Source of the DNA: DATFYI01 sp035315125
Lineage (GTDB): Bacteria; Chloroflexota; Anaerolineae; Anaerolineales; Anaerolineaceae
Reading direction: 5' to 3'
Length of the DNA stretch: 5,123 nucleotides
Assembly: GCA_035315125.1 (NCBI GenBank)
Contig: DATFYI010000188.1
Location: forward strand, 1-5,123
The notes under the pieces were generated by a model. That model was not told the origin of the DNA, ran no database searches, and saw only the letters and a program-made list of their open reading frames with translations. This document shows positions 1-5,123 of this stretch, one piece after another (position 1 is the stretch's first letter; each line of letters starts with the position of its first letter). The position numbers were made by a program, and so were the translations under genes.

Positions 1-385
1 AAGGCGTCAGCGTAAGCTGCAGGGGTGGTCCAGAAAATGTGCGGATCAGTCCAAACGCAAAAACAATCACCGGGATAATAAAGGGCAGAATGGTGATAAT
101 TTCTATCAGAGGCCGTGCTTCGGGCACTCTTAGATACATCCAATAAATTGTTGGCAGAAAAATCAAAACGCTTACCAAAATGGTAATCAGACCCATGGTG
201 GCAGAATATTGGAAGCTGGCCAGGAACTGCGGATCTGAAAGAACCACCTGATAAGCCATCAAACTTAGCCGGCCCCTTTCCATGCGCAGGGAAAAGTCCA
301 GCGTTCCATATAAGGGCACGAAAAAATAAAGCAGGGCCACGATGGCCCAGAATAATGCCCACATGTTTCTTTTTTTTGTTTTCAT
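1..385 (-). CDS. ABC transporter inner-membrane permease, second subunit (PotC-like), partial
   Basis: This is the N-terminal 128 residues of a binding-protein-dependent importer permease; the 3' end lies beyond the left edge. The start is MKTKKRNMWALFWAIVALLY, a short basic cytoplasmic tail followed by membrane segment 1 (about residues 8-28). A periplasm-side stretch follows, then segments at about 58-85 and 95-115. This is the expected layout for the first half of a BPD_transp_1 permease; the EAA loop that contacts the ATPase would come later and is not visible. The start codon overlaps the stop of the preceding permease (ATGA at 385-382) and has an AGGTGG Shine-Dalgarno 8 nt upstream, so the two permeases are probably translationally coupled and form a heterodimer. 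The family is inferred from hydropathy, position and general resemblance; the substrate is unknown. Confidence 0.85.
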   Translation of the reverse strand, partial: MKTKKRNMWALFWAIVALLYFFVPLYGTLDFSLRMERGRLSLMAYQVVLSDPQFLASFQYSATMGLITILVSVLIFLPTIYWMYLRVPEARPLIEIITILPFIIPVIVFAFGLIRTFSGPPLQLTLTP

Positions 386-1320
386 GATTTCAGCCACCTG
401 GTCGTCTGGCGGTGCAGAATTGTATAACCGATAATACACACGGCCATGATAAGGATCATACCCAGGGCCAGTGCATAACCCTCATTTGGGTTGCCCAGCA
501 CATCTCCACGGATCTCCTGGCCGATTAATATCGTCACAAGATAGATGCTGCCGCCGGTTAAAGCTTCGGCTGTGGCATAAGCGCCAAAGGCGCTCGCAAA
601 TAACAGGATGGATGAACCGAGAATGGAAGGCCACAAGATTGGCAAGGCTACGTGCCACCAGTAATGGTATGAACTGCCGCCCAAATTCTGAGAAGCTTCC
701 AACCATTCCTTTTTCAAGCCCTGTAAAGCAGGTGTGATGGTCAAGACCATCAATGGAAATTGAAAGTAAAGATACGTCAGGGTAAGACCGGCAACGCTGT
801 AAAGATTAAAACCATTCTGGTATAGGTCAAACGGGCAGGTTTGAGCTCCTCCAGCAGCTGGAAAACAGATGCCCCTAAAAATTGCAGTCAGAAAACCGGT
901 ATGGCCCAGGGTGGCGATAAATGCAAAGGCCAACGGCACGCCGCCAAAATTTGCAGCCAGGCCAGAAAAACTTAAAATAATGCTACGCATCCATTTCGGG
1001 GCGTTACCGACTGTGATGGCATAGGCGATAAAAAAGCCCATCACTCCCCCTAATAAGGATGTGATCAGACTGACTGTCAGACTGATCGAATAGGATTTCA
1101 GCACGTAGGTATCTCGCAGAAAAACAGTGATATTCGCCAGCGTGAAATGTCCCAGATGATCCTGGAAGGCGCCAACGAAAAGACTGATCGAGGGCAGCAC
1201 CAGAAAAATGGCAATGAACAGTAAAAACGGCAAAACGCCGATCCAATTCCTCAGCGACGAAGATGAACGAGTGCGGCGTATAACTTGCGTTGATACGGGG
1301 TTTGCAATAGTTTCGCTCAT
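382..1320 (-). CDS. ABC transporter inner-membrane permease, first subunit (PotB-like)
   Basis: A complete 312-residue permease of the BPD_transp_1 family, a usual length for PotB-type subunits. The N-terminus MSETIANPVSTQVIRR is cytoplasmic. Membrane segments are visible at about residues 27-50, 77-104, 113-140, 175-200, 232-255 and 283-303. The cytoplasmic EAA loop is present at about 205-230 (EWLEAS, Gly214, then ALP at 225-227) and is the docking site for the ATPase. An external loop carries two cysteines ten residues apart (Cys162, Cys172) that could form a disulfide. The frame is open further upstream to an ATG at 1443, but that would overlap the binding-protein gene and add an unlike N-terminus, so the ATG at 1320 is chosen. 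No clear Shine-Dalgarno precedes it, and a strong hairpin ends 12 nt upstream. It follows the binding-protein gene in the same direction and overlaps the next permease by ATGA. The transported substrate is not determinable here. Confidence 0.9.
   Translation of the reverse strand: MSETIANPVSTQVIRRTRSSSSLRNWIGVLPFLLFIAIFLVLPSISLFVGAFQDHLGHFTLANITVFLRDTYVLKSYSISLTVSLITSLLGGVMGFFIAYAITVGNAPKWMRSIILSFSGLAANFGGVPLAFAFIATLGHTGFLTAIFRGICFPAAGGAQTCPFDLYQNGFNLYSVAGLTLTYLYFQFPLMVLTITPALQGLKKEWLEASQNLGGSSYHYWWHVALPILWPSILGSSILLFASAFGAYATAEALTGGSIYLVTILIGQEIRGDVLGNPNEGYALALGMILIMAVCIIGYTILHRQTTRWLKS
394..399 (-). promoter_or_regulatory. Ribosome binding site of the second permease
   Basis: The minus strand reads AGGTGG here, 8 nt before the ATG at 385-383. 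It lies inside the last codons of the upstream permease and supports the ATGA-overlap start and coupled translation. Confidence 0.6.
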
Positions 1321-1332
1321 ATTTTTTAGGGT

Positions 1333-1362
1333 TGGCGTGGTCCGGCTTACCGGACCACGCCA
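1333..1362 (-). repeat. Strong intergenic hairpin between binding-protein and permease genes
   Basis: A perfect inverted repeat: a 12-bp GC-rich stem (arms 1334-1345 and 1350-1361, GGCGTGGTCCGG and its complement) with a 4-nt loop, plus a closing T-A pair at 1333/1362. No T-run follows on either strand, so it is not a classic intrinsic terminator. It lies between the binding-protein stop (1401) and the permease start (1320). In importer operons such hairpins often protect the upstream message and lower permease output relative to the binding protein; applying that role here is inference. Confidence 0.85.
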
Positions 1363-1400
1363 TATTAGTAAGAAAGCAATAAGCCAGAAAAGTGGATCAG

Positions 1401-2702
1401 CTATTTGCTGGGGACGATATTCAGACCTACAACCGAATCCCACTGAGCTTTGACGGCTGCACGGGCAGCATTGAGTTGGTCCGGGCTGGGGATTGTGGCA
1501 GCGGCGAGCATGGCGGCAGGCGGCAGGGCAGCCTGTGCATCAGCAGAAACGACATTACGAGAGAGCATATCGGCCATGCGAGCGGGGGTGCAGAAGCCCT
1601 TGATCAGGGTATTCTGACCATCATCCGAGTAGAGGTATTCTTCCCATAAGCGAGCAGCGGCAGGATGTGGAGCATAGGCGCTGATGGCCTGGTAATAATA
1701 ACCACCCCAGGCAGTCCCGGTGGGATAAACCACCTTGATGTTCGGGTTGCCCGCGTCGGACTTCTGATCGGCCAGGGCCAGATAGTTCCAATGGATCGAG
1801 AGGGGTGTTTCACCCTTGGCAATGACGCCGGGATCGGCGATCAAGGGCAGCAAATTGCCTTCTTGATTCAGTTTCTTCATGAAATCAAGACCGGGTTGGA
1901 TGTTATCGAGGGTACCGCCGTTGTTGACTGCGGCAGCGAACACAGTCTGAGCTGCTTCGTTCGAGGCACGTGGATCACCGGCCAAACCAATCTGTCCTTT
2001 GTATTCGGGTTTTAGCAGGTCAGACCAACTCGCCGGAACGTCTTTTACCACGTCGGTGTTTACTTCGAAAGCTAAAATGCCATAGTAATCTACATAATAA
2101 AGACCGGTGGCTTCCTTGCTGCCCACGATGGTATCCCAGGTGGACACTTTGTAGGGCGCCAGCAGGTTCGGGCCAGTGGGGCTCGTACCGGCAGCCAGAG
2201 GACCATAGGCAGGGCCAATATCGAGCACATCGGGGGCCTGCGGGCCTTTGTTGGTCATGTTGTCTTTGATGGCCTGGACTTCATCAGCAGAACCGCCATC
2301 AGGATTGACGTCCTGGATTTTGATGCCGTATTTGGCGGTGAAATTGTCCATCATATCGCCATAATCACACCAATCGCGCGGCAGGGTGATAACGGTCAGG
2401 TTACCTTCAGCCTGGGCGGCTTTGACCAGTGCATCCATACCACCACCATCGGCGACGGATTTTGCGGTTGACCAATCAAAATTGGCAGGTGCGGCAGCGG
2501 CAGGAGTATCCGTAGCAGCAGCCATAGCAGCAGCAGGAGTATCGGTGGCCGCGGCCATCGCTGGAGTATCGGTGGCGGCCGGCATGGCGGGAGCCACAGT
2601 ATCGGTCGGCGGAACCGGTGTTGCCGCCGGGGCGCAGGCAACCATTGCAATGGCTGCTACGATCAATACCGAAACCAAAGTAAATAACGACTTAGAACGC
2701 AT
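1401..2702 (-). CDS. ABC transporter solute-binding lipoprotein (COG1840/COG0687-like)
   Basis: A 433-residue extracytoplasmic binding protein, first gene of the importer operon. Residues 1-22 form a lipoprotein signal (basic MRSKS, then a hydrophobic core) ending in MVAC, so Cys23 is the likely lipidated residue; Met at -3 is not the preferred lipobox residue. Residues 24-73 are a low-complexity Ala/Thr/Pro/Asp linker in which ATDTPA recurs at 43, 52 and 63, a tether common in Chloroflexota. The folded domain, about 75-433, looks like a type 2 periplasmic binding protein of the Fe3+/polyamine/2-aminoethylphosphonate group: a first strand NLTVITLPRD, hinge region around ASWSDLLKPEYKGQIGL (224-240), and PGVIAKGETPLSIHWNY (291-307). 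Two cysteines in the folded part (112, 371) might pair. AGGAGG lies 10 nt before the ATG, fixing the start. The ligand cannot be assigned; family placement is by recognition, not a search. Confidence 0.92.
   Translation of the reverse strand: MRSKSLFTLVSVLIVAAIAMVACAPAATPVPPTDTVAPAMPAATDTPAMAAATDTPAAAMAAATDTPAAAAPANFDWSTAKSVADGGGMDALVKAAQAEGNLTVITLPRDWCDYGDMMDNFTAKYGIKIQDVNPDGGSADEVQAIKDNMTNKGPQAPDVLDIGPAYGPLAAGTSPTGPNLLAPYKVSTWDTIVGSKEATGLYYVDYYGILAFEVNTDVVKDVPASWSDLLKPEYKGQIGLAGDPRASNEAAQTVFAAAVNNGGTLDNIQPGLDFMKKLNQEGNLLPLIADPGVIAKGETPLSIHWNYLALADQKSDAGNPNIKVVYPTGTAWGGYYYQAISAYAPHPAAARLWEEYLYSDDGQNTLIKGFCTPARMADMLSRNVVSADAQAALPPAAMLAAATIPSPDQLNAARAAVKAQWDSVVGLNIVPSK
2487..2579 (-). repeat. 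Imperfect tandem repeat encoding the lipoprotein linker
   Basis: Three units encode ATDTPA followed by Ala/Met-rich residues (protein positions about 42-72). On the plus strand the shared core GGAGTATC starts at 2503, 2536 and 2563, giving in-frame periods of 33 and 27 bp. A related TDTVAPA unit precedes them. The repeat lies within the binding-protein gene and probably varies in copy number between relatives by slippage. Confidence 0.75.
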
Positions 2703-2712
2703 ATTTTTCTTT

Positions 2713-2718
2713 CCTCCT
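2713..2718 (-). promoter_or_regulatory. Ribosome binding site of the binding-protein gene
   Basis: The minus strand reads AGGAGG, 10 nt upstream of the ATG at 2702-2700. It is the strongest Shine-Dalgarno in the window, in keeping with high expression of the binding protein relative to the permeases. Confidence 0.85.
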
Positions 2719-2754
2719 CAGGATATAGAAGTTGAAATCATTTACATTCAATTC

Positions 2755-2760
2755 ATCATA
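2755..2760 (-). promoter_or_regulatory. Candidate -10 box for the importer operon
   Basis: The minus strand reads TATGAT (5 of 6 matches to TATAAT), which would start transcription near 2748 and give a leader of about 45 nt before the ATG. At the matching -35 position (about 2778-2783) the sequence is AAATGG, a poor match. A weak -35 is typical of activator-dependent promoters, and the TTAAC array begins just upstream. The call rests on motif reading only. Confidence 0.35.
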
Positions 2761-2769
2761 TCTGGATTG

Positions 2770-2829
2770 TGTTAATTCCATTTACTTAAAATGTTAAGGA
2801 CTAGTTAATGGCACGCTAAGGTTTGTTAA
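2770..2829 (-). promoter_or_regulatory. Phased array of TTAAC-like hexamers, putative response-regulator operator
   Basis: Read on the minus strand, hexamers occur at 2829-2824 (TTAACA), 2819-2814 (TTAGCG), 2808-2803 (TTAACT), 2797-2792 (TTAACA) and 2775-2770 (TTAACA). Steps between starts are 10, 11, 11 and 22 bp, i.e. one or two helical turns. Direct repeats with 11-bp spacing are how OmpR/PhoB-family regulators bind, and the unit resembles the Bacillus PhoP box (TTAACA-like). Relative to the candidate start near 2748 the array spans roughly -22 to -81, suitable for an activator. Identity of the regulator is inference. Confidence 0.45.
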
Positions 2830-2851
2830 AATGAACCATATTTGAACAAAC
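2821..2851. repeat. Inverted repeat in the divergent intergenic region
   Basis: GTTTGTT (2821-2827) and AACAAAC (2845-2851) form a 7-bp inverted repeat separated by 17 nt. TGAAC also recurs at 2832 and 2843, 11 bp apart. It overlaps the end of the TTAAC array. It might be an operator half-site pair for either divergent gene, but such a short repeat in AT-rich DNA can arise by chance. Confidence 0.3.
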
Positions 2852-2926
2852 TAAACTCTTGCATTTTCCATATTAATCATCGCTTAATCATTGCTGTTTA
2901 CGCTTAAGAAGAAACTGGATCACTAT

Positions 2927-4723
2927 ATGAGATATCCCTCCTTCATCGATAATACGATTAAATTCCGCACGGGTCATTTAAAGGTTTTGCTGAATTTATC
3001 CTGGCTGATGGTACTGCCAGCCGGTTTTTGGGGTCTGATCAATCTATATATTCCTTCCTTTGCGGCCTTCCTCACACCCCTGCAAACCTCCGCACTGGCA
3101 ATCCTGATATTATTTCTGGCTGCTGGCTCACTGGCCTACCACTTGCTCGGGCACCGGCTGGTCGCAGGCGCCCTCAAGGGCCATTTACCGGACAATCTGG
3201 ACCTGTTTTTATTTGGGGATGCCGCTCAAGCCTGGCCGCAGGCTGATTCCGGCTGGCGCGAGGCGGCCATCGCAGCTAGCGGCCCGGCTGTCAATCTGTT
3301 AATTGCCGTGCTGTCCTACCTGGTCTGGAATGCCCAAATCGATACCGCCCTCAACCTCAGCATGCTGTTCGTGAGCGCCTTTAACCTCTGGCTGCTGGTC
3401 ATCAATCTTATACCGGCTTTCCCGCTGGACGGTGGGCGTCTGTGCAGGCTGTTTTGGCCGGATGCAATCGGCCAACGCTCCCAATTCGCCATGCGTTTTG
3501 GCTATCTGATTGCCTGCGTGCTGACCGGCTGGGGCATCTTCTTGATTGCCCAACGGGCCCGCTTCAGCCTGGAAACCGGCCTGACCACCCTTTTATTTGC
3601 CCTGCTGATGTTGTTTGGATTGAGGGTTCAGCCCGCCAACCGGCTGATATCCGACCACACTGTTGACCAACCGGAAAGGCCGGTTAGCAATATATTGATC
3701 AAGCGATTGTTTGGCGGGTTGCTCATCCTGGCCATGCTAACTGCCTCAGCCGCGCTGGTCCTGACCAACAATGGGCTCGAAGCGCCCGGGCTGGCGCTTT
3801 CGGTCGAACCGATGGTAAGCGTTCCAAGCCGGTACCGGCATGTGCATCCAGGCACCTTTATCCTGACTTCTGTCGTCACCCAGACCTCCATCACGGCCGG
3901 AGAATGGCTGCTGGCCCAGGTCGACCCGGCTTTAAAGATCGTTCCACCCGAAAGCCTGATCCCGGCCAATGAAACTCCTCAACAGCAATCCCAGCAAGAT
4001 TTTCAAATGCTGGACCAGAGCGAATCAACCGCCGCGGTAGTGGGTCTGCGCCTGGCCGGTTATCCAGCGCAAGAGGTCAGCAAGGGCGTTTTGATTGTGG
4101 CGGTCGATCCGGCCAGCCCGGCCATCACCCTGTTGAAATCCGGCGATATCATCACCGCACTGAACGGCGTGGCAATTAAAACCACCACCGGTTTAATTAA
4201 ATTGATCCAGGCCCAGAAACCTGATAGCACGGTTCATCTGGCGGTCGAACGGAACCACCAGCAGCTTGAGCTTGACGTGCCTTTAATGTCGCCGGCAACA
4301 CCCAACGGTCCGCCCCGCATCGGCATCACCATCCAGCCGGCCGGTTCGGATATCGTCCTGCCTTTTCCGGTCAAGATCACACCCCAGAAGATCGTAGGCG
4401 GACCATCGGCCGGGCTGATGTTTACCCTGACGGTTTATAATGCGCTTTCCCCCACTGATTTGACCGGCGGGCGCAAGATCGCCGGCACCGGCACGATCAA
4501 CCCGGACGGTACGGTCGGGCCAATTGGCGGCGTTGAACAAAAAGTGGCCGCCGCCGAAGCTGCCGGGGCTGAATACTTCCTCTCGCCGCCGGATAATTAT
4601 CCGGCCGCGCTTGCCGTGGCGCGCCACATCAAGGTCATCGAGATTGCCACCGCCCAGCAGGCCGTCGATTTTCTGCGCAGCCTGCCTGCAGTTCCGGCAG
4701 CAGCGTCTCAGGCGCCTCAGTGA
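2927..4723 (+). CDS. M50-like (HLLGH) membrane domain fused to DdcP/YlbL-like PDZ-S16 Lon-type protease
   Basis: A 598-residue membrane protein with two protease-related halves; numbering is from the ATG at 2927. Residues about 20-235 resemble a site-2 protease (peptidase M50): several membrane segments, a motif HLLGH (72-76) where active enzymes have HExxH, and NLIPAFPLDGGR (160-171) with metal-ligand Asp168 kept. The catalytic Glu is Leu73, so this half is probably not an active protease. After a membrane segment (about 260-280) comes a YlbL-type ectodomain: a conserved pre-PDZ stretch (about 297-370), a PDZ domain (about 372-455) and a Lon-type S16 domain (about 478-586). The S16 domain has Ser494 in GGPSAG and Lys539 in GGVEQK, an intact Ser/Lys dyad. 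It should cleave extracytoplasmic or membrane substrates; B. subtilis DdcP (YlbL) degrades the division inhibitor YneA. A TTG at 2891 would add 12 residues; neither start has a good Shine-Dalgarno. The last ~10 residues are read from sequence antisense to the sucB remnant. Confidence 0.85.
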   Translation: MRYPSFIDNTIKFRTGHLKVLLNLSWLMVLPAGFWGLINLYIPSFAAFLTPLQTSALAILILFLAAGSLAYHLLGHRLVAGALKGHLPDNLDLFLFGDAAQAWPQADSGWREAAIAASGPAVNLLIAVLSYLVWNAQIDTALNLSMLFVSAFNLWLLVINLIPAFPLDGGRLCRLFWPDAIGQRSQFAMRFGYLIACVLTGWGIFLIAQRARFSLETGLTTLLFALLMLFGLRVQPANRLISDHTVDQPERPVSNILIKRLFGGLLILAMLTASAALVLTNNGLEAPGLALSVEPMVSVPSRYRHVHPGTFILTSVVTQTSITAGEWLLAQVDPALKIVPPESLIPANETPQQQSQQDFQMLDQSESTAAVVGLRLAGYPAQEVSKGVLIVAVDPASPAITLLKSGDIITALNGVAIKTTTGLIKLIQAQKPDSTVHLAVERNHQQLELDVPLMSPATPNGPPRIGITIQPAGSDIVLPFPVKITPQKIVGGPSAGLMFTLTVYNALSPTDLTGGRKIAGTGTINPDGTVGPIGGVEQKVAAAEAAGAEYFLSPPDNYPAALAVARHIKVIEIATAQQAVDFLRSLPAVPAAASQAPQ

Positions 4724-5123
4724 TCTTTTTTATCCGCACCAGAAACAGCACCGCTTCACTGCCGTCCATCATACGGTGGTCGTAATTCAGCACCATATAC
4801 ATCATCGGTCGGATCACCACCTGCCCGTCCAGCGCCAGCGGGTCGAGCTCGACCTGCGGGCTGCGGAACAGGCCGCCTTCGGCGGCGGCGCGCAGCCAAT
4901 CGCGTTCCTGCGGCACGTGGATGTGCCCGTAATCGTAGCCCATTGTACCGGAATAGATCGAGCGCAGCACCTGAATGGCTTCCCAGGCGTTCTTCACCCC
5001 ATCAGATTTGTCAACCGATCTCAGTCGGCAGGCTGCGTAGATCCTGCTCGCTGATGCCGTAAAATGAGGCCTGCAGGGCCGGATCGCCACGCGCCGGATG
5101 GCCTAACGGGTCCAGCCGCTCCA
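4635..5123 (-). pseudogene. Decayed 2-oxoglutarate dehydrogenase locus: E1 N-terminal fragment joined to E2 C-terminal fragment
   Basis: Reading from the right edge, ERLDPLGHPARGDPALQASF (from 5121) begins a segment typical of the N-terminal part of 2-oxoglutarate dehydrogenase E1. It stops at TGA 5013-5011. One base over, the homology resumes as VDKSDGVKNAWEAIQVLRSI and GYDYGHIHVPQERDWL to about 4866, again E1-like. Without a break in frame it then becomes PLALDGQVVIRPMMYMVLNY and DHRMMDG (4781-4761), the C-terminal catalytic motif of the E2 succinyltransferase, ending near LLPEL (4689). Normal E1 continues for some 800 more residues and normal E2 has about 350 residues before this point; both are missing. 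The order E1-start then E2-end fits a single internal deletion in a sucA-sucB operon. It does not match mycobacterial KGD, where the E2 domain comes first. The frame runs on to a stop at 4637-4635 inside the convergent protease gene. The 5' end lies outside the window. An assembly chimera is the main alternative. Confidence 0.75.
4841..4854. repeat. Perfect 14-bp palindrome at the E1/E2 junction
   Basis: GGTCGAGCTCGACC is identical to its reverse complement. It encodes part of the VELD residues between recognisable E1 sequence (ends about 4866) and recognisable E2 sequence (begins about 4838), so it lies within the inferred deletion join. A palindrome of this length has a fair chance of occurring once in a few kilobases; its position is what makes it notable. 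Confidence 0.7.

Noticed and set aside
1321..1443. Upstream extension of the first permease to an ATG at 1443
   Set aside because: It would overlap the binding-protein gene by about 40 bp, read through the hairpin, and add a 41-residue N-terminus unlike the family; the ATG at 1320 gives a normal permease.
2722..2751. Minus-strand promoter TTGAAT with TATATC at 18-bp spacing
   Set aside because: Transcription would start near 2715, inside the Shine-Dalgarno, leaving no usable leader.
2386..2775. Plus-strand open frame rich in GVSVAAAIA repeats
   Set aside because: It is the antisense of the binding protein's signal peptide and Ala/Thr linker; its repeats only mirror the coding repeat.
2831..2926. 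Plus-strand promoter for the protease gene (for example TTGAAC at 2842 with TATTAA at 2871)
   Set aside because: The spacer is 23 bp and no alternative pair of boxes is better; no promoter could be supported.
4682..4731. Possible intrinsic terminator after the protease gene (CTGCC/GGCAG stem and a run of six T at 4726-4731)
   Set aside because: The stem is only 5 bp and ends about 25 nt before the T-run, and the T-run is the antisense of Lys codons in the E2 remnant.
4635..5090. A 151-codon minus-strand frame as an intact gene
   Set aside because: Its first 25 codons are an out-of-frame reading of E1 sequence, and the rest is a joined E1/E2 remnant, so it is treated as part of a pseudogene.
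1..5123. CRISPR arrays, tRNA or rRNA genes, insertion sequences
   Set aside because: Apart from the repeats listed, no regularly spaced repeats, cloverleaf or rRNA-like sequence, or transposase frame was seen on either strand.

Overview
The window most likely comes from a Chloroflexota (Anaerolineae-like) genome, isolate or metagenome. This is inferred from the moderate GC content, the Ala/Thr/Pro/Asp-rich linker after the lipoprotein cysteine of the binding protein, and the gene families present. No rRNA or other marker gene is visible, so the assignment is tentative.

Left part (about 1-2830, minus strand): an ABC importer operon read right to left. A solute-binding lipoprotein (1401-2702) is followed by an 80-bp gap holding a strong 13-bp hairpin, then a complete inner-membrane permease (382-1320). 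A second permease overlaps it by an ATGA junction and runs off the left edge (1-385). No ATPase gene is visible; it may lie further left. The permeases are of the PotB/PotC (2-aminoethylphosphonate, polyamine, Fe3+) type, and the substrate cannot be read from sequence. Upstream of the binding protein is a phased array of TTAAC-like hexamers on the minus strand, resembling an operator for an OmpR/PhoB-class response regulator.

Middle (2703-2926): an AT-rich divergent intergenic region shared by the importer and the gene to the right.

Right part (2927-4723, plus strand): one gene that appears to join two membrane-protease families. The N-terminal half is a site-2-protease (M50) membrane domain whose HExxH is HLLGH, so the catalytic Glu is lost while the metal ligands remain. 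The C-terminal half is a complete DdcP/YlbL-like module (membrane segment, ectodomain, PDZ, Lon-type S16 protease) with an intact Ser/Lys dyad. This is the most unusual item in the window.

Right edge (4635-5123, minus strand): a decayed 2-oxoglutarate dehydrogenase locus. An E1 (sucA-like) N-terminal fragment carrying a one-base frameshift is joined to the last ~50 residues of an E2 (sucB-like) acyltransferase, as expected from one large internal deletion in a sucA-sucB operon. A perfect 14-bp palindrome sits at the join. The remnant's 3' end abuts and overlaps the 3' end of the protease gene.
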